10,998 nucleotides of DNA, from contig JAQTUC010000045.1 of NCBI GenBank assembly GCA_028710385.1, positions 1 through 10,998 on the forward strand, given 5' to 3'. Source of the DNA: Candidatus Omnitrophota bacterium. GTDB lineage: Bacteria; Omnitrophota; Gorgyraeia; Duberdicusellales; 4484-171. The notes beneath the pieces were generated by a model, which was not told the DNA's origin, ran no database searches, and saw only the letters and a list, made by a program, of their open reading frames with translations. The position numbers and the translations under genes were made by a program. Of the stretch, positions 1 through 7,355 are shown one piece after another. How positions within the stretch are numbered: position 1 is the stretch's first letter; each line of letters starts with the position of its first letter.

Positions 1-517
1 AATACACCTTCCCCGACTTAAAATAAGTTTCAGCAGACTCCAGTCCCTTGAATTTCGGTACGGAAATATCAAGCGCAACGCACCTGCACCCCATTTCAGC
101 CAGTTTGTTTGAGCTCCAGGTATTGCCGCTGCCAAGGTCCAACACCAACTCTCCACCGCGGATGCCCAATTCGTTTATAACTTTATAAAAATTCAGCGAA
201 TATTTGCAGGTAGCGTCAAAAGGATTTTTACTCTCTGCAGATTCAGGCAAAGACAAAAGCATTTCATCCGTATGTTTGGGATTGGCCTCCTTAAGCGCCT
301 CCATAATGCCTTTTATTTCCTCCAAGACCTCCCTGTCAGGCTTGTAAAGAAGGCTTAATATTCCATTTTTTACCTTAAAGGTTTCACCGCAAAAACATTT
401 AACCTGCGCCTCTTTTATCTCAAAAGAAACAGCGGCATTTTCCGTCAATTGAAAATTATTCGCGCCGGATTTCCCGCAAGCCGGGCATTTTATTACCTCA
501 AGCAATTCCTTTCTCAT
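1..517 (-). CDS. SAM-dependent methyltransferase with N-terminal zinc ribbon (3' end cut by window edge)
   Basis: The first 172 codons of a gene that runs off the left edge. Residues 1-55 form a Trm112-like zinc ribbon: CPAC at 11-14 pairs with CFC at 41-43, followed by a GETFKVKNGI stretch typical of this fold. A class I methyltransferase Rossmann core then begins, with SAM-binding motif I LDLGSGNTW at 126-134 and an acidic strand-2 end, LDIS, at 149-152. The family transfers a methyl group from SAM; in glycan clusters such proteins often modify sugars, but the substrate cannot be read here. The ATG (517-515) shares one base with the TAA of the upstream GT4 gene (TAATG), and I see no Shine-Dalgarno sequence, so translation probably depends on coupling. 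The catalytic and substrate-binding C-terminal half lies outside the window, so the exact subfamily stays open. Confidence 0.85.
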   Translation of the reverse strand, partial: MRKELLEVIKCPACGKSGANNFQLTENAAVSFEIKEAQVKCFCGETFKVKNGILSLLYKPDREVLEEIKGIMEALKEANPKHTDEMLLSLPESAESKNPFDATCKYSLNFYKVINELGIRGGELVLDLGSGNTWSSNKLAEMGCRCVALDISVPKFKGLESAETYFKSGKVY

Positions 518-1683
518 TATAAAATACCGGTCAATTCAGAATAAAGTTCTTTATGCATACAAGTTATTTTATCCCAGGAAAAATCTTTGGACAAATGAAA
601 CGCCCCTTCTTCAATTTTACGCCGCAAACCGCCATCTGTGCAAAGATTTTTTATTGCCTCTGCCAGGGCATGCGCATTGCCGGATGGAACAAGAAGAATA
701 TTTTCCCGGTCAATTAATTGCGAAGAATCATTCCTGCCTGCGCGCGTAGAAATTACAGCTTTGCCATGGCTAAGCGCTGCCATAAGGGTTCCTCTTCTTA
801 ATGTCGCACCGTCGCTAAAAGGCAGCGCGCAGATATCAGAAAAAGACAAAAACCTTGAAACCTCTTCCGGAGAAAGATATCCTGTTATAAAAACCGTTTT
901 ATCCAGCCCCAGAGCGCCGATTAACTTTTTTACCTTAGCATGATAGGCATTGCTTTTAAAATCCAGCTGCGACATGACCAACAGCTGCGCAGGAATGCCG
1001 TAAGCCTCAACCTTTTTTACAGCCTTAAGCAGGCAATTGAGCCCTTTGTTTGAATGGATGAACCCGAAAAACGTTATAATTTTAGCCTGCCTGCTTAATC
1101 CTGTTTTTTTAAAAAATTCTTCTTTCTCCCCGGAATCAGCCCCATAAATATCAATGTTGCTTCCTATCGGTATAAAACATATTTTCCTTTTCCCGGCGAT
1201 AAAACCAGCGGGGAATTTTTTAATTTCATTATTATCGGTCAGTATAACCTTTGAGCTGCCCAGGCCAAGAATAATCTGGCGCAATTTGTTTATGGGATAA
1301 GAGATAGAAAATTCATGCAGGGTCACTACTGTTTTTTTTCTTAGGAATAAACCAAGCAGAATGGGCAGAAAACATAAAGAAAAGGTTCTTTTATATCTTG
1401 AGGAAGGAAACTGCAGATGAATTACGTCAAATCTTCCTTCTGCCGCGAATTTCAATATGGCAAGCACTGCGAAAATATTCCATCTTTTAATTATGGGGAA
1501 AACATTTTCAATATTATTTTTTCTTACATATTCTGATATCTGTTCTTCTTCGCTGGTAATTAAACTAACCTTAATATTTTCCTTTCTTAATCCATCAATA
1601 AGCCTGGCTGTATAATCGCCGATACCATCCCTGCATGGCGGGTATGCTCCGCTTATCATGCAGACATTAATTTTGTTTTCCAT
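517..1683 (-). CDS. GT4-like glycosyltransferase, RRG variant without E-x7-E
   Basis: A 388-residue GT-B fold transferase, a normal length for family 4. The N-terminal Rossmann domain opens with CMISGAYPPCRDGIGDYT (residues 8-25); GIGDY replaces the usual glycine-rich acceptor loop. IHLQFP (88-93) and TLHEF (121-125) are standard N-domain motifs. The C-domain has GFIHSNKG (207-214) and ends its nucleotide-sugar site with DGATLRRGTLMAALSHG (291-307). That segment aligns with the usual E-x7-E region, but both glutamate positions are replaced (T294 and A302 by my alignment). I recall an RRG(S/T)L variant in other GT4-like proteins, so this need not mean inactivity. It probably adds one sugar to a lipid-linked or LPS-type glycan at the inner membrane face. 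The ATG lies 4 bases after the radical SAM stop, with a weak AAAGGA upstream, and its stop overlaps the methyltransferase start. Donor and acceptor are unknown. Confidence 0.88.
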   Translation of the reverse strand: MENKINVCMISGAYPPCRDGIGDYTARLIDGLRKENIKVSLITSEEEQISEYVRKNNIENVFPIIKRWNIFAVLAILKFAAEGRFDVIHLQFPSSRYKRTFSLCFLPILLGLFLRKKTVVTLHEFSISYPINKLRQIILGLGSSKVILTDNNEIKKFPAGFIAGKRKICFIPIGSNIDIYGADSGEKEEFFKKTGLSRQAKIITFFGFIHSNKGLNCLLKAVKKVEAYGIPAQLLVMSQLDFKSNAYHAKVKKLIGALGLDKTVFITGYLSPEEVSRFLSFSDICALPFSDGATLRRGTLMAALSHGKAVISTRAGRNDSSQLIDRENILLVPSGNAHALAEAIKNLCTDGGLRRKIEEGAFHLSKDFSWDKITCMHKELYSELTGIL

Positions 1684-1687
1684 AATT

Positions 1688-3208
1688 TCAGCTTTTTCCT
1701 TTCATGTAATGCCGTTTATATATTGCGTATTTAATTTTTCTTGCGGCATCAGGATTAATTTTCATAGCCAGGAGCTTTGCCGTTTTAATGGGAGAAAAAA
1801 TCATAAGAAACAAAAAATAAAATTTATAAACAATGAAACTCCTGCTTAAGCCAAGCATAGCCTTATCAATGAACCGCGTAAATTTCTCTGATATTTTTTG
1901 CGGCAGGATGAAAGAAAACATATAAAATTTCATGATAATCTGAAAGAACCGGCTGAAAAATAAAATCTGCCTTTTGGTGATTTGCGGCTGCCTAAGCACG
2001 CTTTCCTTGAAAAAAGCAGAAACTTTCTTTTCTGAAATAAAATTATTCTCCACGCATATCTGATAAGCTTCGGTATTTGGATAGGGCTGGAATATTGCAT
2101 TGTGCGAAGCATATGGCTTCACTTTTGCGTTAAGTTTTATAGTTTCAAGTATCATCTCTGCTGTTTCATGCGGGCAGCCTACCATATTATAAGCGGAAAG
2201 TTTTATACCGAATTTATCAGCTAATTTAAACGTTTCTACTATCTGCTCATCGCTTATATTTCGCTTTAATATCTGTTGGCGTAAATGCATATTCCCGGAC
2301 TCAATTCCGACATCAAGGCGTTCACATCCTCCTTTTTTAAGCAAAGAAAATGTTTCCTCATCCAGAAAGTTTACGCGGCTGTTGCCGTGGAAAGGCAGCT
2401 TAAACCTTTTGGGAAATTTTTCGCAGAATTCTGCAAGTAATTTTTTATCCATGCAAAGAGTATCGTCTATGAAATTTATAAATTCAACATCGCTGTACCA
2501 GCTAAGGGCTTGTTCTATTTCCGAAAGCACATTGTCAACGCTCCTAAAACGCACATAATTATGCGGATAGAGTTTTTGATATTGGTGATTGCAGCAATAG
2601 CTGCAGTTAAACGGGCAGCCTCTTGAAGCCAAAACGGTAAGCATTCTTATTTTGTAATCATACAAGCTTTGGTAATTAAACAACCTTCTGTCGGCAAAAG
2701 GCAAATCATCAAGATTATTTTCAAGCGGCCTTACTTCGTTTTTAATTACGCGCGAATCTCTTTTAAGCCATAAATTCTTTACTGCCGAGATATCTTCGTT
2801 GTTTGACATCTTTGTGCATAATTCAAGCAAAGCATACTCGCCTTCCCCGCGGCAAAGCATATCTATGCCATTGGTGTTTATAACCTCATCCGGGTCAACT
2901 GTCGCGTGCACTCCTCCGCAGATAGTTGGTATATTTCCATTTTCCCGCAACCAGGCTGCCCATTGCTTCACATAAGGAAACTGATGGGACAAAGAACTGA
3001 AAGCAATAAGCTGCGGTTTTTGGCTCTCTACGGCCTTAAGAAACTGCCCTTTGTTTACTTCTTTAGTAATGTGCAAAAGCGATGTTTCGTGACCATTTTT
3101 TTTCAAAACAGCAGAAAGGCAGCCTATACCATGGGCAAAAATCCCGGAATAGTCGCCGCTAAACCGCGAGAATACGTTTAAATCAGGGAACACAAAAACA
3201 ACCTTCAT
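1688..3208 (-). CDS. B12-binding-domain radical SAM protein
   Basis: 506 residues. The N-terminal part (1-130) resembles a cobalamin-binding Rossmann domain: a VVFVFPDLN opening, GIGCLSAVLKKNGHE (27-41), CGGVHAT (97-103) and RGEGE (120-124). The DxHxxG motif that supplies the lower cobalt ligand in other B12 proteins is not seen, as in many members of this class. The radical SAM core begins at TVLASRGCPFNCSYCC, with the 4Fe-4S ligands C198, C202 and C205 (CxxxCxxC); GIESG (301-305) is a typical later barrel motif. The last 100 residues are rich in Phe, Lys and Arg with a hydrophobic stretch at 457-471, suggesting membrane contact. Such enzymes start radical methylations, ring closures or rearrangements of lipids, sugars or cofactors. 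Sitting between glycosyltransferase genes, it may modify the glycan or lipid carrier, which is inference. It follows the GT2-GT9 gene after 29 bases, without a good ribosome site. Confidence 0.9.
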   Translation of the reverse strand: MKVVFVFPDLNVFSRFSGDYSGIFAHGIGCLSAVLKKNGHETSLLHITKEVNKGQFLKAVESQKPQLIAFSSLSHQFPYVKQWAAWLRENGNIPTICGGVHATVDPDEVINTNGIDMLCRGEGEYALLELCTKMSNNEDISAVKNLWLKRDSRVIKNEVRPLENNLDDLPFADRRLFNYQSLYDYKIRMLTVLASRGCPFNCSYCCNHQYQKLYPHNYVRFRSVDNVLSEIEQALSWYSDVEFINFIDDTLCMDKKLLAEFCEKFPKRFKLPFHGNSRVNFLDEETFSLLKKGGCERLDVGIESGNMHLRQQILKRNISDEQIVETFKLADKFGIKLSAYNMVGCPHETAEMILETIKLNAKVKPYASHNAIFQPYPNTEAYQICVENNFISEKKVSAFFKESVLRQPQITKRQILFFSRFFQIIMKFYMFSFILPQKISEKFTRFIDKAMLGLSRSFIVYKFYFLFLMIFSPIKTAKLLAMKINPDAARKIKYAIYKRHYMKGKS

Positions 3209-3237
3209 ATTAGTATTTAAATTTATTTTCCGCTATA

Positions 3238-5172
3238 CTACTGTCTGCTTAAGAAAAATTCCGCAGCCCTAAGCACTTCCTCAACCTCAATTGGCTGCAT
3301 ACACTTATCCAGCGCGCAGCTATGCTCGTTGCAGGGAGCGCAATCAACACGCTTACTGACAACAATATAATTTGCGCAATACGGCCTGAACTTTACTTCA
3401 TCGCCCGGGCCGAACAAAGCGACAACAGGCATATTAAGCGCCGCCGCTATATTCATCGGGCCTGAGTCATTGCCGATAAATAAATGGCATTTGTTTAATA
3501 CTGCAATTAGTTCCCCCAGAGTTGTTTTACCGGCTAAATCCAGGATTTTAGAACCGGACATGCCGGATATTTCCCGGTTAAGCTGCATATCTTTTTGCGC
3601 GCCGATGAGAACGACCTCTGCGCCATGCTTTTCTTTAAGTTCTTTGATAAGCTGGGCATATTTTTCTTTAGGCCAGTTTTTTACAGACCTGTTTGAAGAA
3701 GGATTAATCGCTACAACCTTTTTGGAACCAAAACCTGCTTCGTTAAAAATTCCGGCAGCAACGGCTGCGTCTTTCTCTTTTACCGGCAGTTCCAAATTTC
3801 TATTTTTTATATCAAGCCCTAAAGTTTCTAAAAGCCGCAGGTTGGCTTCAATATCATGCTCCGGTTTACGCGATTCCAGCGACAAAGAATTCAGAAAACC
3901 AAACCTGTCCGTTGATGTTATACCGTTTACGGTATAACGGCCAAAGCCTGCCCGGTAACGCGCTGCGCTTAAGAATGCCTTTAAAGCGAAACCGACTTCC
4001 TGCGACGACATAATAATTAAATCAAATTTTTTCTGCCTAAGCAGTTTTACAAATCTGATTTTTTCAAAATAATTCCTTTTTTTCTCTATATCATAAAAAA
4101 TAACCGCATCAATCCAGGGGCAATTTTCAATTACCTCCCTGCCGGATAATCTGCCGACTAATACCGTGATTTCAGCGCCGGGAAAATTATCGCGTAACGA
4201 CCTTAACGCCGGCATAAAACAAACAACATCACCCATTCCTTGCAGGCGGGTTGCCAATATTCGCTTTATGTTTTCTTTTGATTTTATGGATGCTTTCATC
4301 CGGCCTTTTTCGTTTAATTTCAGATAATCGCTCACTCCGCTTGCCAGCCCGCTTAGGGAAAAATTTATAACCGCCGGATTCTTTTTGGTAAAAGCGCGGC
4401 GAAAACTGCCGCATACCTGCCTTATAAGAAATAACGGCAGGAATACTTTATGCATATGTTTTAAATAAAAAATCATAAAATTGTGATAATACCAATACAT
4501 TTTTTCTTCAAATGAAAGGTCTCTGTACCCGCCCACGCTTAACAGATGGACTGCGTCCGCCATCGGCTCAAAAACAATTTTGTAGCCAAGTTTTCTTATC
4601 TTAAAAGAAACATCAGCATCGTCAAAAGAACCTGTTCCGATCAGCCGCTCGTCATATCCTCCGGTTTTAATTAAAAGTTCTCTCCTAAAGGAAAGATTGC
4701 ATCCATAAGCATGCTCTACTTCGGTTTTAAAATCTGCGTTGAAATTAGCGGTAATTTTTCCGTCATATTTTCTGATTCTGCCAACCGCCTTAATATCTCC
4801 AACCGGGCCATCGCCATAGCACACCACCCTTCCTGAAACCCCTCCGACATCGCGCTCACTATAGTTTTTAAGATGGTTTGTAATAAAATCCGGTTTAACC
4901 AGAATATCATCATCGCAAAGCACAACAATTTCGCCTTTTGCTTCTTTAACGCCGCGGTTTCTTGCAAGGGCGGCATTCTGGCTGATACCTGCAATATAGC
5001 TTACCTTGCCGTTGCTGCCGGCAGCTATTTCCGATAATACATTTGAAGGCGACGGGCTCTGGTCCACAATAATAATTTCAAAATCATTTTCGTTTTGCGC
5101 AAATAAATCCTTAAGCAGATTTTTAAGGCTCTCTTCTCTTTTGTAGGTCGCTATGACAACTGATACTTTCAT
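3238..5172 (-). CDS. Bifunctional GT2-GT9 glycosyltransferase fusion
   Basis: A 644-residue protein with two catalytic domains; numbering is from the ATG at 5172. Residues 1-230 are GT2 (GT-A fold): KVSVVIATYKREESL start, ALARNRGV, the metal-binding LCDDDILV (DDD at 87-89), a GCNLSFRRELL acceptor strand and FDDAD at 183-187. A basic, partly hydrophobic linker (about 230-295) follows. From about 299 a GT9 heptosyltransferase-like domain begins: LQGMGDVV with D315 at the position of catalytic Asp13 of E. coli WaaC, INPSSNRSVKNWP, then GNDSGPMNIAAALNMPVVAL with ALFGPGD after it. Near the C-terminus four cysteines (611, 614, 619, 624) resemble the C-terminal cysteine cluster of WaaF-like proteins. 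It probably adds two sugars, one of them a heptose-like residue, at the cytoplasmic membrane face. A TTG at 5181 in frame would extend it by three residues and overlap the upstream stop as TTGA; ATG with MKVSVV is preferred because it matches usual GT2 starts. Neither start has a clear Shine-Dalgarno sequence. Confidence 0.93.
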   Translation of the reverse strand: MKVSVVIATYKREESLKNLLKDLFAQNENDFEIIIVDQSPSPSNVLSEIAAGSNGKVSYIAGISQNAALARNRGVKEAKGEIVVLCDDDILVKPDFITNHLKNYSERDVGGVSGRVVCYGDGPVGDIKAVGRIRKYDGKITANFNADFKTEVEHAYGCNLSFRRELLIKTGGYDERLIGTGSFDDADVSFKIRKLGYKIVFEPMADAVHLLSVGGYRDLSFEEKMYWYYHNFMIFYLKHMHKVFLPLFLIRQVCGSFRRAFTKKNPAVINFSLSGLASGVSDYLKLNEKGRMKASIKSKENIKRILATRLQGMGDVVCFMPALRSLRDNFPGAEITVLVGRLSGREVIENCPWIDAVIFYDIEKKRNYFEKIRFVKLLRQKKFDLIIMSSQEVGFALKAFLSAARYRAGFGRYTVNGITSTDRFGFLNSLSLESRKPEHDIEANLRLLETLGLDIKNRNLELPVKEKDAAVAAGIFNEAGFGSKKVVAINPSSNRSVKNWPKEKYAQLIKELKEKHGAEVVLIGAQKDMQLNREISGMSGSKILDLAGKTTLGELIAVLNKCHLFIGNDSGPMNIAAALNMPVVALFGPGDEVKFRPYCANYIVVSKRVDCAPCNEHSCALDKCMQPIEVEEVLRAAEFFLSRQ

Positions 5173-5177
5173 AAATT

Positions 5178-6233
5178 TCAATTGTTTTCTATGTCTTGCA
5201 TTAGTTTTCCGATTACCGTATCCGCCGTATAACGGCTTATTACCTGGCTGTATATTTTTTCCGCCAGCTCTTTTTTTGTTTCGGGATGCTCAAGATAGAA
5301 CCTTATTTTTTTACAGCATTCAGCAAGGCTGCGGAAAGAATAAAGTTTTGGGTCCAAGTCAAATAAATCTGCAAGGTGCCGGCGATAATCGCAAAGGAAA
5401 AATCCCTTGCTGTAAGAAATGTTAAAAATTCTGCTTGTTACTCCCCAGGTTTTATTGAAAAAAGAATCAGCGCAGCTTCCATAAACCAGGTTTATTGAAG
5501 ACTGCCCATAGATTGTTTTAAGGTAGTACTTATCTCCTATATCAAAATCAATGTTTTCTCTGGACGTGTAATAAAATTTTGAATAACCGAAAAAATAATC
5601 AAGATCTTTAACTTTTTTTGAAAGAAGCCTGAAAAATACCTTTCTCCTGAAATCCATGTTCCCGATAAAAAACAAATCAAATTCAAGAAGTTTTGAGTCA
5701 ACTGGCTTGCGCTCTTTTACTGATTTATCCGGCAGGTTGAAACTGATAAAGGAAGGAAAATATATTACTTTTTGTCCGCATCTTTTATATTGGGGCTGCA
5801 TTTGCAGCGAATGAGTTGCAACTACGCTAAAACTATTAGTCAAATCACCCACTCCCCATTTCCTTAAACGCAGAAAAGGCAAAGGGTCGTCCTGGCAAAA
5901 TATTACCGGCGTAATCCCTTCTTTTTTTAAATCCCCTATAAATTCTGCCCACATTAACGCTGTTTTATTCCTGTTTACCGGCTCAATCCTGCTTAACAAA
6001 TTTATGAAAAACCATTGCTCTGCGAAAAAATATTCCGGTTTAAACTCCAGTACCCTGTCTTTAAAATCGCTGAAACGCTTTAAAAGCTCCTGCGGATTTG
6101 ATATCGCCTTATCTTTGCCTTCGTAAAAAAGCGAATACGCAAAAGGAAATGACCAGAAAATTTCATAACCGAGCTTCTTAAGCGGCGGCTCAAAATTTTC
6201 TGAGGTCATTAAAAAAATACTTCTTCTGCTCAT
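5178..6233 (-). CDS. CgeB-like glycosyltransferase (GT-B, Glyco_trans_1_2 type)
   Basis: 351 residues. The C-terminal third gives the identification: SRIFNISYSKGFFLCDYR (267-284), then HLADLFDLDPKLYSFRSLAE (286-305) and IRFYLEHPETKKELAEKI (310-327) follow the pattern of CgeB-type family 1 C-domains, in which a name strand, a Gly-Phe-Phe-Leu strand, an LF.....Y.S segment and a YL.HP....A helix occur in this order. The N-terminal half (1-180) is divergent; CQDDPLPFLR (113-122) and ATHSLQMQPQYKRCG (139-153) fit the usual 'D.P' and name-calling strands of this group. It presumably transfers a sugar during glycan assembly in the cytoplasm. The E-x7-E motif of GT4 is absent, as expected for this group. 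The ATG overlaps the TGA of the preceding GT4 gene by 4 bases (ATGA). Donor and acceptor are not predictable, and the family call is firmer than the function. Confidence 0.75.
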   Translation of the reverse strand: MSRRSIFLMTSENFEPPLKKLGYEIFWSFPFAYSLFYEGKDKAISNPQELLKRFSDFKDRVLEFKPEYFFAEQWFFINLLSRIEPVNRNKTALMWAEFIGDLKKEGITPVIFCQDDPLPFLRLRKWGVGDLTNSFSVVATHSLQMQPQYKRCGQKVIYFPSFISFNLPDKSVKERKPVDSKLLEFDLFFIGNMDFRRKVFFRLLSKKVKDLDYFFGYSKFYYTSRENIDFDIGDKYYLKTIYGQSSINLVYGSCADSFFNKTWGVTSRIFNISYSKGFFLCDYRRHLADLFDLDPKLYSFRSLAECCKKIRFYLEHPETKKELAEKIYSQVISRYTADTVIGKLMQDIENN

Positions 6234-7345
6234 CGTAAAATTTCTTTATACAAACCTTCAATCTCCTTTACATGCCTGCCTATGCTAAACCTGTCTAAAA
6301 CTATTGCCCTGCCTTTTCTGCCCATATTACTTGCCAATTCTTTATTTTGCAAAATCCGGATTACGCTGTTTTTAAGCTGCTGAGTTGAATTTAATTCAAC
6401 CAGCTCACCGCATTCCCCGGTAATAATCTCTTTGGCAGCGCCGGAATTAAATGCTATAACCGGTTTTTCCATGGCCATTGCCTCAATAATAACCCTTCCG
6501 AAAGGCTCTGCAAACGATGGCACAACCAGCAGGTCTAAAGCAGCCAATACCTTCGGCAAATCATTTCTAAAGCCTGCAAATATTACTTTTGTGTTTATGC
6601 CTAATCTGGCGGCTAGCTCAATTATTTCTGCCTTAAACTTTTCCGAGCCGAGCTTTGCGTCTCCCGCAATTATGAATTTGACATCGCTGTAATTTTTCAA
6701 AATTTCCGCTGCGGTTCTTATAAAGATTTCCTGGCCTTTTTCAGGAGAAAACCTGCCAATCATTCCGATTAATTTTTCCTGCCCCAGATTAAATTCGCTG
6801 CGCAATTCCATGCCGCCCGTATCCGGAGAAAATTCTTCTGTATCCACTCCGTTATAAATCCGCACAATTTTATCGTCCGGTATATGTAATTTTTCAACTA
6901 AATCTTTTTTTACTGCCTCTGATATTGCTACAAGTTTTTTCGCATTCTTAAAAGCGGACAAGCGAAGCTTGCCTGCCCCAAGTACAGGTATTAAGTCGCG
7001 CACATGGCAGATACACGGCACTTTCGCTAACCTAGCGGCAAAATAACTTTGCTCAGAAATATATATTGAGTTTGCGTGGATGAGATTTATTCTTTCTTTT
7101 TTAATAAAATCAGCCAGCTTTAAGGTGGAAAATAAAAAAGGAAACGCGCGTTTTTTGGAAAATTCACCAAGAGAAATTATCTTAACAGCTATTTCTGATT
7201 TTTTCAGCCTATCGCTCAGCTCCCCTTCGCAGGGAAGCGCAACTATGGACAGATAATTTTTATCCAGCCTTTTAACAAGGTTTAAAAGGCTTACCTCTGC
7301 CCCGCCTATATTACAGGAACCGTTAACGTATAAGATTTTATACAT
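6230..7345 (-). CDS. Canonical GT4 glycosyltransferase
   Basis: 371 residues with every hallmark of a retaining family 4 GT-B enzyme. The N-domain starts VNGSCNIGGAEVSLLNLV, with the acceptor-side glycine loop GGAE at 14-17, then LIHANS (88-93), CHVRD (113-117), KLVAISEAVKKDL (137-149) and IYNGVDTEEF (163-172). The C-domain has IGRFSPEKGQ (196-205), whose Arg198 and Lys203 contact the donor diphosphate in the family, and AEPFGRVIIEAMA with an intact E-x7-E pair, E280 and E288. It uses a nucleotide-diphosphate sugar and probably acts on a lipid-linked intermediate at the inner membrane. It starts 8 bases after the preceding GT4 gene, with a good ribosome site (AGAGG, 5-base spacing), and ends inside the next gene's ATGA. 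GGAE-type starts are found in many O-antigen, teichuronate and exopolysaccharide transferases, so the sugar cannot be named. Confidence 0.94.
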   Translation of the reverse strand: MYKILYVNGSCNIGGAEVSLLNLVKRLDKNYLSIVALPCEGELSDRLKKSEIAVKIISLGEFSKKRAFPFLFSTLKLADFIKKERINLIHANSIYISEQSYFAARLAKVPCICHVRDLIPVLGAGKLRLSAFKNAKKLVAISEAVKKDLVEKLHIPDDKIVRIYNGVDTEEFSPDTGGMELRSEFNLGQEKLIGMIGRFSPEKGQEIFIRTAAEILKNYSDVKFIIAGDAKLGSEKFKAEIIELAARLGINTKVIFAGFRNDLPKVLAALDLLVVPSFAEPFGRVIIEAMAMEKPVIAFNSGAAKEIITGECGELVELNSTQQLKNSVIRILQNKELASNMGRKGRAIVLDRFSIGRHVKEIEGLYKEILR

Positions 7346-7350
7346 TACTG

Positions 7351-7355
7351 CCTCT
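7351..7355 (-). promoter_or_regulatory. Ribosome binding site for the GT4 gene at 6230-7345
   Basis: On the minus strand AGAGG lies 5 bases before the ATG and shares bases with the TAG stop of the preceding GT4 gene (TAGAGG). It is the clearest Shine-Dalgarno sequence at any gene junction in this window. Most other starts rely on overlap with the preceding stop or have only weak purine stretches. Confidence 0.6.

Noticed and set aside
3209..3237. Regulatory element between the fusion and the radical SAM gene
   Set aside because: The 29-base gap is simply AT-rich; no ribosome site of good spacing, hairpin or operator-like repeat could be supported.
3470..3937. Plus-strand open frame of 155 codons
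   Set aside because: It is antisense to the GT9 domain of the fusion and shows no motifs of its own.
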